A stretch of 48,999 bases of DNA from Streptomyces prunicolor NBRC 13075 (GTDB lineage Bacteria > Actinomycetota > Actinomycetes > Streptomycetales > Streptomycetaceae). The translations under genes were made by a program, and so were the position numbers. Each line of letters starts with the position of its first letter. The stretch's first letter is position 1. Of this stretch, positions 32,209-41,034 are shown one piece after another. The DNA is taken from the NCBI RefSeq assembly GCF_000367365.1, contig NZ_BARF01000114.1, positions 1-48,999 of the forward strand. The letters run 5' to 3'. A model generated the notes under the pieces. The model was not told the DNA's origin. It saw only the letters and a program-made list of their open reading frames with translations, and did no database searches.

Positions 32209-33716
32209 GGCGACGTCCTTCGTGAAGTGGCGGACTCCGGTGGGGTGTTGATGGCGACTACCTCGGCGGTACGGGGTGCCCGCAGCGATGTGGGGAACGC
32301 CAGGCAGACGACTCCCCCGAGCACCGCGATGCCCGTGAGGAGGAACCCGGTGGCGCGGAGGTTGGCGACGAAGCGGTGCAGCTCGCCTGTCGCGAGCACA
32401 TTCAGCGTGTTCAGTGTCCCGTCGTAGGCGGCCTGCCGGGCCGGTTCGCTCAGCCCGGTCGTCGTGAACGCGAGCGCGAGCGCCGTGCTGAGCAGGTAGC
32501 CCACGTTCTGGGTGGTGGACCGCAGGCCGTTGGCCGTTCCGCGCCGGTCGGCCGGCACGGACAGCATCAGCGCGCTCGTGCTCGGTGTCATGAAGAGCCC
32601 GGTGCCGGCCCCGACGAGGAAGAGGAACGGGGCCACGGCCAGGAACGGCACGGTCGTCGTCGAGAGGGTCAGCGAGAAGCCCAGCAGCCCGCAGGCCGTG
32701 ACCGCCATCCCTGTTGTCGTCAGCGCGCGCGGGGTGAAGCGGTCGAACAGGGAACCGGCGGCGGCCGAGGTGATCAGCGTGCCGGCCGCGACCGGTGTCA
32801 CCAGCACCCCCGCCTCCAGGGAAGTGGCACCGCCGACCGCCTGTTCGTGCAGGGAGGCCAGGAGTACGACGGCGTAGCTGCCGACCGCGTTGGCGAGCAC
32901 GGCCGCGAGCACCAGGGCGATCGCGCGGGTGCGCAGCAGCGACACGTCGACCAGGGGGTGCTCGCGCCGCGTCTGGACGGCGACGAAGGCCGCGAACAGC
33001 GCGAGGGTCGCAGCGCCGCAGGCCCATGGCAGCCAGGCGGCGACGGTGGCCGTGACGCCGGGTGTCAGGGTGAGGACGAGCGCGGTCAGCATCGCCGTGG
33101 AGAGCAGCGCGCCCGGCAGGTCGAACGGTTCACGGGCTCCGCCGACCCGCGCTCCGCTCGCCGGAACGGCCAGTACCGACGCGCCGATCGCGACCAGCCC
33201 GATCGGTACGCAGACCACGAACAGCCCACGCCAGCCGAGGAGTTCGGTCGCCGCGCCGCCGACGACCGGTCCGGCGACCTGGGCCGTGGCGGCCACGGTG
33301 ACGTTCCAGCCGAGGGCCCGGCCCAGCGTCCGCGCGGGGAACACGTCGGTCAGCAGCGCGGTGTTGTTGGTGATCACGGCGGCGGCACCGACGGCCTGTA
33401 CGAGCCTGGCCGCGATCAGGAATCCCGCCGACGGGGAGAGCGCCGCGAGCCCGGTCCCGGTGGTGAGGACGACGAGCCCGGCGAGATACAGGCCGCGCCG
33501 GCCGACGATGTCGGCGATCCGGCCGAAGACGAGGATCAGGGCGGTGGTGACCAGCATGTAGCCGAGCAGGATCCAGTCGGCCTGTCCGGGGTCCGCCCCC
33601 AGTTCCCGGGTGATCGTGGGCAGCGCGACGGCGAGTCCGCTCATGTTGAGGAACACGGCCACCACCCCCACGGCGGTGGCCGCGAACACCCGCCACGGAC
33701 TTCGGCCGACGGTCAC
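32205..33716 (-). CDS. MFS transporter (14-TM DHA2-like)
   Basis: This 503-residue major facilitator has about 14 hydrophobic helices, motif A as FGRIADIVGRRGLYLAG and a motif C-like GPVVGGAATELLG. The family normally exports drugs or metabolites by proton antiport. Its place between RutA and an amidohydrolase suggests it moves the pathway's substrate or a product. The canonical Rut permease RutG is a nucleobase:cation symporter of another family, so this is a substitution. GTG 33716 lies 31 bp after the RutA stop. Confidence 0.92.
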   Translation of the reverse strand: MTVGRSPWRVFAATAVGVVAVFLNMSGLAVALPTITRELGADPGQADWILLGYMLVTTALILVFGRIADIVGRRGLYLAGLVVLTTGTGLAALSPSAGFLIAARLVQAVGAAAVITNNTALLTDVFPARTLGRALGWNVTVAATAQVAGPVVGGAATELLGWRGLFVVCVPIGLVAIGASVLAVPASGARVGGAREPFDLPGALLSTAMLTALVLTLTPGVTATVAAWLPWACGAATLALFAAFVAVQTRREHPLVDVSLLRTRAIALVLAAVLANAVGSYAVVLLASLHEQAVGGATSLEAGVLVTPVAAGTLITSAAAGSLFDRFTPRALTTTGMAVTACGLLGFSLTLSTTTVPFLAVAPFLFLVGAGTGLFMTPSTSALMLSVPADRRGTANGLRSTTQNVGYLLSTALALAFTTTGLSEPARQAAYDGTLNTLNVLATGELHRFVANLRATGFLLTGIAVLGGVVCLAFPTSLRAPRTAEVVAINTPPESATSRRTSP

Positions 33717-33747
33717 GACCGCACGCCCGGACCGTCCGGAGCGCCGG

Positions 33748-34821
33748 TCACCCGGCCAGCGACCGTGACTTCATCAGCGGCTGGATGCGGGTGCCGAAGT
33801 TCTCCAGGCCCGCGAGGAAGTCGTCGAAGACGAGCATGATCCCCTTGGTGCCCTCGACCTCGGCGACCTCGTCGAGCAGCTTCGCGATGGTCTCGTACGA
33901 GCCGACCAGCGTGCCCATGTTGAAGTTGACCGCACCTTCGGGCAGCACGATGGTGCGGGCGGTGGAGGTGTCGTCGGCGGTGGTGTCCGTGGCCGATTCG
34001 CCGGCCATGTACGCGAGCGCGGCGTGATCGGCGTTGTCGTGGTAGTCCTGCCACTTCGCCTGGGCGGCCTCGTCGGTCTCATCGGCGATGATCATGAAGA
34101 GGGAGAGCGCGCCGACGTCCCGGCCGGTCTCCGCCGCCGCGTCCACGAGCGAGGCCGTGGTGTCCGACAGGGCGAGGGGGGTGTTGACGCCGCTGCCCAG
34201 GATGAAGTTGTACTCGGCGTGCTCGGCGGCGAACCGGATGCCCGTGGGGCTCTGCCCGGCCGCGACGATGTCGATGTGCCCGTCCGTCGGGCGCGGGGAG
34301 AGCACGCAGTCGTCCATCTCGTAGAACTCGCCCTTGAAGTTGCTGACGCCCTCGCTCCACAGCTCCTTCATCACATTGACGTACTCGGCGGCGCGGGCGT
34401 AGCGGTTGCCGAAGTGTTCGTCGCCGGGCCACAGGTCCATCTGGGAGTACTCGCCGGGGGCCCAGCCGGTGACGATGTTGATGCCGAAGCGGCCGGGGGC
34501 GATGGAGTCGATCGTGGTGGCCATGCGGGCGACGATCGCCGGGGGCAGGACGAGGATCGGGGTGGAGGCGTACAGCTTGATGCGCTCCGTCACGGCGGCC
34601 AGGCCCGCCATCAGGGTGAACGACTCCAGGTTGTGGTCCCAGAACTCGGTCTCGCCGCCGAAGCCCTTGAGTTTGATCATCGACAGCGCGAAGTCGAGTC
34701 CGTGCTCCTCGGCCTTCTGCACGATGGCCTTGTTGAGCTCGAAGCTCGGCAGGTACTGGGGTGAGCTCTTCGATATGAGCCAACCGTTGTTGCCGATGGG
34801 GATGAATACGCCGATGTCCAT
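33748..34821 (-). CDS. rutA: pyrimidine monooxygenase RutA (LLM-class flavin-dependent)
   Basis: This 357-residue luciferase-like FMN monooxygenase is strongly similar to E. coli RutA along its length. It starts MDIGVFIPIGNNGWLISKSS, then has LNKAIVQKAEEHGLDFALSM, FGGETEFWDHNLESFTLMAG, RFGINIVTGW, FMIIADETDEAAQAKW and FNMGTLVGSYETIAKLLDEV. RutA opens the uracil/thymine ring with flavin-peroxide to peroxyureidoacrylate. ATG 34821 has AGGAGCGGC just upstream; the frame could extend to 34887 but without a ribosome site. It is the first gene of a three-gene operon with an MFS permease and a cysteine amidohydrolase. No RutF flavin reductase is seen nearby. Confidence 0.93.
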   Translation of the reverse strand: MDIGVFIPIGNNGWLISKSSPQYLPSFELNKAIVQKAEEHGLDFALSMIKLKGFGGETEFWDHNLESFTLMAGLAAVTERIKLYASTPILVLPPAIVARMATTIDSIAPGRFGINIVTGWAPGEYSQMDLWPGDEHFGNRYARAAEYVNVMKELWSEGVSNFKGEFYEMDDCVLSPRPTDGHIDIVAAGQSPTGIRFAAEHAEYNFILGSGVNTPLALSDTTASLVDAAAETGRDVGALSLFMIIADETDEAAQAKWQDYHDNADHAALAYMAGESATDTTADDTSTARTIVLPEGAVNFNMGTLVGSYETIAKLLDEVAEVEGTKGIMLVFDDFLAGLENFGTRIQPLMKSRSLAG

Positions 34822-34861
34822 GCCGCTCCTGTGTGACGGGTGGGCGGGGGTGAGCCTGACG

Positions 34862-34944
34862 GGGTGACAACGTGCGGGCATGATCAAGGGGTTCCATACC
34901 CGTTCACGACGCCCCGTTCCCCCGGATGCCGAGTATTGTCACCC
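34862..34944. promoter_or_regulatory. paired 9-bp inverted sites upstream of rutA
   Basis: GGGTGACAA (34862-34870) and TTGTCACCC (34936-34944) are exact inverted copies 65 bp apart in the 261-bp divergent region between rutA and the phosphatase gene. They could be two half-sites for a looping regulator or pair in the rutA leader RNA. No known riboswitch class was recognised. Confidence 0.4.
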
Positions 34945-35032
34945 GAGCGCACACAGGTGGAACACCGACGCAACTCGGTCTGGAGCGCTGCCTGTTGAGA
35001 GACATGTGCGAGAGCCGGAGTCCAAGGTGAGA

Positions 35033-35046
35033 GTCCTGCGCAGGAC
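35033..35046. promoter_or_regulatory. perfect 14-bp palindrome upstream of the phosphatase gene
   Basis: GTCCTGCGCAGGAC (35033-35046) is fully self-complementary and ends 36 bp before the start of the phosphatase/kinase gene, around where a -35 box would lie, so it may be an operator. Confidence 0.45.
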
Positions 35047-35069
35047 CGCGTTATGTGAGGCGGGAACGG

Positions 35070-35082
35070 TAAAATTTACGGT
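35070..35082 (+). promoter_or_regulatory. possible -10 box and leaderless start
   Basis: TAAAAT (35070-35075) lies 7 bp before ATG 35083, inside the short palindrome GTAAA-A-TTTAC (35069-35079), and no ribosome site is visible. If TAAAAT is a -10 element, transcription would begin at or next to the A of ATG, giving leaderless mRNA. No convincing -35 was found. Confidence 0.35.
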
Positions 35083-38019
35083 ATGAACGCACGTCTGGCT
35101 CTGCTCGGCACCGTGGACCCCGGCGTCACCGAGAGCGAGGTCTTCCGGCTGGCACTGCAGCACGCGGTGGGCGAGCTGGGCGCGCTCGGTGGGGCGATTC
35201 ATCTGCGCGGGCCGATGTCCGTGCTGCGGCTGGTGTCGTCGACCGGTCTGCCGCCCGCCCTCACCCGCCCGTGGGAGTTCATCGACCAGGAGGGCCCGAC
35301 GGCCCCGGCCCGGGCTCTGCACCAGGGCAGCGGTGTGTGGGTACCGGTACGGCCGACGCCCGCGGGCCAGGAACTCGCCTGGCCCGGCACCGGGCTGGCC
35401 GCCGTACCGGTGTCCGGCGGAGACCGCAGCATCGGCGCGCTCACGGTCCTGATGGGCGAGCAGGGTGAGCCCACCCCCAGGCAGTGGGACTTCCTGCGGG
35501 ATCTGGTCGCCTGGACCGAGGAGCGGATGAGGCAGGCGCCCCCGCCCTCCGGGCCTTCCCAGAGCGAGCCGAGCGGCCACCGTGACCGGCTTCGGCAGGC
35601 GCTGAAGGAGGTCAGCGTCGGCTCGTGGGACTGGGACATCCAGGGCGGCGAGCTGATCTGGGACGAGGCGGCCCTGGAGCTCTACGGCACCAGACCCGAG
35701 GACTACACCGCCAGGGTCGAGAACTGGATGGCGTGCGTCCACCCCGACGACCTGGCGCCGACGCTGGACGCGGTGGACCGGGCGATCCGCGAGCACGGCG
35801 TGTTCGAGGCCGAGTACCGGGTACGGCGCCTGGACGGCACGTACGGCTGGACGCGGGCCCGCGCCAGGGCGACCTACGACGAGCACGGCGAGCCCCTCCG
35901 GATGATCGGCGTGGGTTGGGAGAGCAACGAGTCCCGGACCGCCCGGGACGCGCTGAGCCGGGCCCTGCGCCACATGAGCGACGGGTTCCTCGCGGTGGAC
36001 GAGGAGTGGCGGATCACCTTCGCCAACCTGGAGGCGGAGCGCACGCTGGGCCTCTCCGAGGAGGAGCTGTTCGGGCGCCTGCTGTGGGAGCTGCCCACGG
36101 TACGGAACGTCCCCGGCCTGGAGGACCGCTGCCGGAAGGCCGCGGCCGAGGAGACGCCCGTCGGCTTCGACGCCCAGCTGGAGGGCACCGGCCGCCGTCA
36201 CCACCTGCGGCTGGTCCCGGGTCCCGACGGAGTCACCCTCTATCTCACCGACGTGACCGAGAAGCGGCAGCACGAGGAGGAGCGCCGGGCGTCCGAGCTG
36301 GCGGTGGCCCGGCGCGCGGTCCGGATGGGCGAGTTGACGGCCGCGCTCGCCAAGGCGACCACCTCGCAGGACGTGGTGGCCGCGGTCGCCCGCCGGGTGC
36401 TGCCGCCGTTCGCCGCCACCGGACTTCTGGTGCAGGCCATCGAGGGCGACCGGCTGCACACCGTGGGCGCGGACGGTTACCCGGAGGACTTCCTGTCCAC
36501 CGTCGACGGCCGCGTCCGTACGCCCGGTGAGCCGGGCTGGGACGTGATCGCGTCCGGTCTGCCGATGTTCCTCTCCTCGACCGAGGAGTACGCGACCCAC
36601 TACCCCGAGCTGGCCGCCAGACCGGAGCGGGCGGCGAAGGAGGCGTGGGCGTTCCTCCCGCTGACCGCGTCCGGCAAGACCTTCGGCGTCTGCGTCGTCG
36701 CCTTCGACCGCGCCCGCCGGCTCACCGACGAGGAACGCACCCTGCTGACCACGCTCAGCGCCCTCGTCGCCCAGGCCCTGGAACGAGCCCGGCTCTACGA
36801 CGCCGAGCACACCCGTTCCCGCGAACTCCAGCGCAGTCTGCTCCCCCGCGCGCTGCCCGACCTGCCGGCGTGCACCGCGGCCGCCCGTTACCTTCCCGCG
36901 GGCCAGGGCATGGACGTGGGCGGCGACTGGTACGACATCATCCCGCTCTCCGGCGGCCAGGTGGCCCTCGTGGTGGGCGACGTCATGGGCCACGGCCTCC
37001 CGGAGGCGGCGACGATGGGCCGGCTGCGCACCGCGCTGCACACCCTCGCCGACCTGGAGCTGCCGCCCGACGAGATCATGAGCCACCTCAACGAACTCGT
37101 CGCCGGTATGGGCGAGGAGTCGTACGTGACCTGTCTGTACGCGCTCTACGACTCGACGACGCAGATCTGTTCCATCGCCGGGGCCGGTCATCCGCCGCCG
37201 GCGGTGGTCCACCCGGACGGCACCGTGCACTTCCCGGAACTGTCGGCCGACCCGCCCCTCGGCGCGGCGGAACCGCCGTTCGAGACGGTCGAGTTGAAGG
37301 TGCCGGAGGGCAGCCTGCTCGTCCTCTACACCGACGGTCTGGTGGAGTCGTCGAAGCGCGAGATGGACGAGGGCATGGCGGATCTGGCCCGCCTCCTGAG
37401 TTCGGCGTACCGGACCGAGTCCGGCGCGGAGGCGGACCTGGAGGACCTCTGCGACACCCTCACGGCGGGCCTGCTCCCCGCCGAGCACTCGACGGCCGAC
37501 GACGCCGCCCTCCTCGTCGCCCGACTGCACGCCCTGACCAGTGACAACATCGCGTCCTGGCCGCTCCCGGAGGATCCGCGGGCGGCCGGCCAGGCCCGCC
37601 GCCACGTCCGGGAGCAGCTGCGCACCTGGGGCCTGGACGACCTGACCCCGACCACGGAACTCCTGGCCAGCGAGCTGGTCGGCAACGTCGTCCGCCATGC
37701 CAAGGGCCCGCTCAGCCTGCGTCTGCTGCACGGCGCCGAGCTGATCTGCGAGGTCTTCGACGGCAGCCTGACGATGCCCCGCATCCGCCGCGCCACGGAC
37801 ACGGACGAGGGCGGACGCGGTCTGCAACTGATCACCGCGCTCTCCCAGCGCTGGGGCACCCGCTACACGCCGACGGGCAAATGCATCTGGACGGAACAGA
37901 CCCTGGGCGCTCCCGGGGTCCGGGAGGAACTCCCCGACGACGCCTTGGAGTTGATGTTCCCGACGGCGGTGGACTTCACCGGGGACCTGGACTCGCTGCC
38001 GTTCGGGGACGAGGACTGA
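35083..38019 (+). CDS. GAF-PAS-PAS-GAF-SpoIIE phosphatase with C-terminal anti-sigma-type kinase domain
   Basis: A 978-residue soluble signalling protein. Domain order is a GAF-like region (about 1-150), PAS_3 (180-290, VGSWDWDIQGGELIWDE), a second PAS (300-395), GAF (415-575), a PP2C/SpoIIE phosphatase (600-790) and an RsbW-like ATPase (820-930). The phosphatase carries its metal residues in GGDWYDII, GDVMGHGLPEA, YTDGLVESS and DDAALLVARL. The ATPase has ELVGNVVRHA and EGGRGLQLI. Such proteins dephosphorylate anti-sigma antagonists and may phosphorylate them, linking ligand or redox sensing to sigma factor release. They are abundant in Streptomyces. No sigma factor or antagonist gene is adjacent, so its partners lie elsewhere. 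Confidence 0.95.
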   Translation: MNARLALLGTVDPGVTESEVFRLALQHAVGELGALGGAIHLRGPMSVLRLVSSTGLPPALTRPWEFIDQEGPTAPARALHQGSGVWVPVRPTPAGQELAWPGTGLAAVPVSGGDRSIGALTVLMGEQGEPTPRQWDFLRDLVAWTEERMRQAPPPSGPSQSEPSGHRDRLRQALKEVSVGSWDWDIQGGELIWDEAALELYGTRPEDYTARVENWMACVHPDDLAPTLDAVDRAIREHGVFEAEYRVRRLDGTYGWTRARARATYDEHGEPLRMIGVGWESNESRTARDALSRALRHMSDGFLAVDEEWRITFANLEAERTLGLSEEELFGRLLWELPTVRNVPGLEDRCRKAAAEETPVGFDAQLEGTGRRHHLRLVPGPDGVTLYLTDVTEKRQHEEERRASELAVARRAVRMGELTAALAKATTSQDVVAAVARRVLPPFAATGLLVQAIEGDRLHTVGADGYPEDFLSTVDGRVRTPGEPGWDVIASGLPMFLSSTEEYATHYPELAARPERAAKEAWAFLPLTASGKTFGVCVVAFDRARRLTDEERTLLTTLSALVAQALERARLYDAEHTRSRELQRSLLPRALPDLPACTAAARYLPAGQGMDVGGDWYDIIPLSGGQVALVVGDVMGHGLPEAATMGRLRTALHTLADLELPPDEIMSHLNELVAGMGEESYVTCLYALYDSTTQICSIAGAGHPPPAVVHPDGTVHFPELSADPPLGAAEPPFETVELKVPEGSLLVLYTDGLVESSKREMDEGMADLARLLSSAYRTESGAEADLEDLCDTLTAGLLPAEHSTADDAALLVARLHALTSDNIASWPLPEDPRAAGQARRHVREQLRTWGLDDLTPTTELLASELVGNVVRHAKGPLSLRLLHGAELICEVFDGSLTMPRIRRATDTDEGGRGLQLITALSQRWGTRYTPTGKCIWTEQTLGAPGVREELPDDALELMFPTAVDFTGDLDSLPFGDED

Positions 38020-38026
38020 CGGACCC

Positions 38027-38047
38027 GCTGCGAGCGCTCAGCGCAGC
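38027..38047. terminator. hairpin between convergent genes
   Basis: GCTGCG (38027-38032) and CGCAGC (38042-38047) pair around a 9-nt loop that itself contains AGCGCT. The element spans the 18-bp gap between two convergent genes and runs into the 3' end of the minus-strand one. It may act for both strands. Confidence 0.45.
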
Positions 38048-39321
38048 CGGTCCTTGGCCTTGTAGTAGGCGCCGCCGAAGGGCAGGAACCAGGCGGTGCC
38101 GTTGTAGAAGGGCACGGGGACCTTCGGGAAGCCGAGGCCGCGCAGGGGGTTGGCCTCCGGGTGGCCGTCCATGACCTCGGCGATCGCCCGGCCCATGTAA
38201 CTGGCCATCTGGACGCCGTGGCCGCAGTAACCCATGGAGTAGTACAGGCCGTTCTCCTCGCCCGCGTGCGGCATACGGTCCCAGGAGAAGCCGACGTTGC
38301 CGCCCCACACGTAGTCGATCCGGACGTCGGCCAACTGCGGGAAGATCTCCGTCAGTTCACGCTTCAGGACGTCTCCGCTCCTGACGTCGGAGGCGGGGTT
38401 GGACGGCGCGAAGCGGGCCCGGCCGCCGAAGGCGAGGCGGTGGTCAGGGGTGAGGCGGACGTAGTGGCCGATGTTCTTGGAGTCGACCACCAGGCGGGCG
38501 TTCGGGATGAGTTCGCGGGCGCGCTCCTCGCCGAGCGGCTCGGTGACGACGACGAAGCTGCCGACGTTGATCAGCCGCTTGCGGAACCAGGGCATCGCCC
38601 TGTCGGTGTAGGCGTCGGTGGCGGCCATGACCTGCTTCGCGCGGATGGTGCCGTGCAGGGTCTCCACCAGGAAGCCGCCGCCCGGCAGCCGGGTGAGGCC
38701 GGTGGCCGCGTTGCGTTCGTGGATCCGCGCACCGGCGCGTTCGGCGGCCTCGGCGAGGCCGTGGACGTACTTGCCGACGTGCAGTCCCGCGCTGAGCGGG
38801 TCGAGCAGGGCGCCGTGGTAGAAGTCCGAGCCGAGTTCGGCCCGCAGGTCGGCGCGGCTCAGCAAGGTGGTCTCGTGGTCGAAGTTCTCGGCCAGGTCGC
38901 GCTGGGTGGCCTTCATCGACTCGAAGTGCTGTGGTTTGTACGCCACTCCGAGTCGGCCGGAGCGGTTGAAGCCGCAGTCGATCTGCTCCTTCTGCGTCAA
39001 CTCCTCGACCACGTCGACGGCTTCACGGAACGCGTCGTACAACTCGCGGGCGCGTTCCTGCCCGTAGCGCTTGCGGGCTTCTCCCACGCCGATGGTGATG
39101 CCCTGGGTGCACATGCTGCCGTTGCGCCCGGAGGCGCCGGAGCCGATCTTGTCCTTCTCGACGAGGACGACGTCGGCGCCCTTGCCCGCGGCGTGGTAGG
39201 CGGTGGACAGGCCGGTCAGGCCGCCGCCGATGACGACCACGTCGGCCGACTCGGGCAGGTCCTTGCCCGAGCGGTCGGGCAGGGGCGGGGCGGTGTCCAG
39301 CCAGTACGGGATCTGCTTCAT
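38038..39321 (-). CDS. FAD-dependent amine oxidoreductase (PuuB/DAO-like)
   Basis: This 427-residue DAO-family flavoprotein has the FAD Rossmann site ADVVVIGGGLTGLSTAYHAA, then VVLVEKDKIGSGASGRNG, where Ser-Gly-Arg-Asn is typical of gamma-glutamylputrescine oxidase and related enzymes. The C-terminal FAD contact is YYSMGYCGHGVQMASYMG. It should oxidise a C-N bond, giving an aldehyde, ammonia or amine and H2O2. ATG 39321 has AGGAGCTCCGCC upstream; a longer reading to 39432 has none. It is the last gene of the ten-gene amine operon, 14 bp after the HAD gene. Confidence 0.92.
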   Translation of the reverse strand: MKQIPYWLDTAPPLPDRSGKDLPESADVVVIGGGLTGLSTAYHAAGKGADVVLVEKDKIGSGASGRNGSMCTQGITIGVGEARKRYGQERARELYDAFREAVDVVEELTQKEQIDCGFNRSGRLGVAYKPQHFESMKATQRDLAENFDHETTLLSRADLRAELGSDFYHGALLDPLSAGLHVGKYVHGLAEAAERAGARIHERNAATGLTRLPGGGFLVETLHGTIRAKQVMAATDAYTDRAMPWFRKRLINVGSFVVVTEPLGEERARELIPNARLVVDSKNIGHYVRLTPDHRLAFGGRARFAPSNPASDVRSGDVLKRELTEIFPQLADVRIDYVWGGNVGFSWDRMPHAGEENGLYYSMGYCGHGVQMASYMGRAIAEVMDGHPEANPLRGLGFPKVPVPFYNGTAWFLPFGGAYYKAKDRLR

Positions 39322-39335
39322 GGCGGAGCTCCTGT

Positions 39336-40001
39336 TCAGCAGCCGAGGAGGGCGGGGAGCCCGGACAGATCGGGGAGTTCGTCGTACGGCTGGTAGGCGG
39401 TGCTGCCCGGGCGGCCGTAGCGGTTGATCCATACGCGGCGCCTCAGGCCGAGGTCGCGGGTGGGGATCAGGTCGTACTCCCAGCCCTGCGCGGTGTGGAT
39501 GACCTGGGACGGGTCGACGCCGATGGTCCGGTAGGCGTGCTCGAAGGTCTGGCGGTCCGGCTTGTACGCCTTCGCCTGCTGGGCGGTGATGACGTGGTCG
39601 AACTCGACGCCGATGTTCGCGATGTTCCGCGCGATGAGTTCGTCGTCGGTGTTGGAGATGATGGCGATCTCGTAGCGGGACTTCAACGCCCGCAGCGCGT
39701 CCGGGACTTCGGGGAACGGGCCGAAGGTCGGTACGGCCTCGACGAGGGCGTCGCCGTCGGACGCGCGGTACTCCAGGCCGTGCAGGCGCATCGCCATCTC
39801 CAGGCTGGAGTGCAGGACTTCGTGGTAAGGGCGGTAGTGCTCCAGGACGGCCTGGAAGCGGATGACGCGGAAGTCGTCGAGGAACTCGTCGACGTCCAGG
39901 CCGTCGAGGTCGAGCCGGCCGGCCAGGACCTTGAGGGTGGTCGGGCCGAGCTGGAAGTCGACCAGGGTGCCGTAGGCGTCGAAGGTGACGATCTCTCGCA
40001 T
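39336..40001 (-). CDS. HAD hydrolase, 2-haloacid-dehalogenase type
   Basis: This 221-residue HAD-superfamily protein has the nucleophile Asp8 in IVTFDAYGTLVDF, the second motif in AIISNTDDELIA, Lys in AYKPDRQTFEHA, and EYDLIPTRDLGLRRRVWINRYG at the end. Family members include L-2-haloacid dehalogenases and many phosphatases. A phosphatase or C-N/C-halogen cleaving role in an amine operon is not clear. It is separated by 88 bp from the aldo/keto reductase gene and 14 bp from the FAD enzyme. Confidence 0.9.
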   Translation of the reverse strand: MREIVTFDAYGTLVDFQLGPTTLKVLAGRLDLDGLDVDEFLDDFRVIRFQAVLEHYRPYHEVLHSSLEMAMRLHGLEYRASDGDALVEAVPTFGPFPEVPDALRALKSRYEIAIISNTDDELIARNIANIGVEFDHVITAQQAKAYKPDRQTFEHAYRTIGVDPSQVIHTAQGWEYDLIPTRDLGLRRRVWINRYGRPGSTAYQPYDELPDLSGLPALLGC

Positions 40002-40089
40002 GACGTTCAGCCTCGTTTCTGGGGAGTTGGGGGACGTACTTCGGGGGGCGGGCTTCAGAGGGTGGGCATCGGGGGTCGAACTCCCGGCG

Positions 40090-41034
40090 TCAGACGACCT
40101 GTTCGCCGGGGCGCACGATCTCGTCGAGTGCCGTGAGGTCGGTCGCGTCGGGGATCCAGTCGGCCGCCGCCGCGTTGGCGGTGACCTGGGCGGGGGTCAT
40201 CGCGCCGCAGATGACCGAGCCGACGGCCGGCAGCGCGGCGAGTCCGCCGACGGCCACCTCCAGCAGGGTCAGTCCGCGCGCGGTGCCGTACGCGGTGAGT
40301 GCCTCGACGCGGTCGAGGGCCGCGTCGGTGAGCCAGCCCTGGCGCCAGGACAATCGGCTGCCGGGCGGGGGCTGTTCGCCGCGCCGGTACTTGCCGCTGA
40401 GCAGGCCGTTGGCGAGCGGGTAGTACGGCAGCAGGCCTACGCCGGTGCGCAGGCAGGCGGGGATCAGGTCGGTCTCCGCGCTGCGGTCGAGGAGGTGGTA
40501 GCGGGCCTGGGTGCTGACGAAGGGGGCGGTGAGCCGGGCGGCGGGGAGGTTGGAGCAGCCGAGGTGGCGGATCTTCCCTTCGGCGACGAGTTCGCGCAGG
40601 GCTGCGATCGTGTCGTCGAGCGGGGTGACGCCGTCGGGCTCGTGGTACTGGCACAGGTCGATCCGGTCGGTGCCCAGGCGGCGCAGGGAGGCTTCGACGG
40701 CGTAGCGGATGTAGGGGCGGGAACCGCGCGGGCCGAGCCGGGCGGCTTCCGCGTCGGGGGTCATCTCCATGCCGAACTTGGTCGCGAGCACGATGTCGTC
40801 CCGGTGGCCCTTGAGGGCGGCGCCGAGGAGCCGTTCGCCGTCGCCGCGCACTCCCCCGCGCTCGCCGGAGCCGCCGTACATGTCGGCCGTGTCGAACAGG
40901 GTGATCCCGGCGTCAAGTGCCGCGTGGACGACGGCTGTTGTGGCCTCCTCGTCGAGCCGGGAGCCGAAGTTGTTGCCGCCGAGACCGACCACCGAGACGG
41001 TCGGCCCGCGTTCGCCCAGCGTGCGGTACCTCAT
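40090..41034 (-). CDS. aldo/keto reductase
   Basis: This 314-residue AKR has MRYRTLGERGPTVSVVGLGG, LFDTADMYGG with the Asp and Tyr of the tetrad, VLATKFGME with the Lys and DLCQYHEPD with the His, followed by RHLGCSNLPAARL and a C-terminal NADPH loop. It reduces aldehydes or ketones with NADPH in the cytosol. In this operon it would be a counterpart of the aldehyde dehydrogenase for the same aldehyde. ATG 41034 overlaps the aldehyde dehydrogenase stop by 4 bp. Confidence 0.92.
   Translation of the reverse strand: MRYRTLGERGPTVSVVGLGGNNFGSRLDEEATTAVVHAALDAGITLFDTADMYGGSGERGGVRGDGERLLGAALKGHRDDIVLATKFGMEMTPDAEAARLGPRGSRPYIRYAVEASLRRLGTDRIDLCQYHEPDGVTPLDDTIAALRELVAEGKIRHLGCSNLPAARLTAPFVSTQARYHLLDRSAETDLIPACLRTGVGLLPYYPLANGLLSGKYRRGEQPPPGSRLSWRQGWLTDAALDRVEALTAYGTARGLTLLEVAVGGLAALPAVGSVICGAMTPAQVTANAAAADWIPDATDLTALDEIVRPGEQVV

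Noticed and set aside
34822..35082. Possible riboswitch in the rutA or phosphatase leader
   Set aside because: Symmetric elements are present, but no conserved core of the TPP, cobalamin, SAM, FMN, c-di-AMP or similar classes could be recognised.
34939..37827. 962-codon minus-strand open frame opposite the SpoIIE-type gene
   Set aside because: Antisense shadow of a long high-GC gene; composition is Arg/Gly/Leu/Gln-rich without domains.
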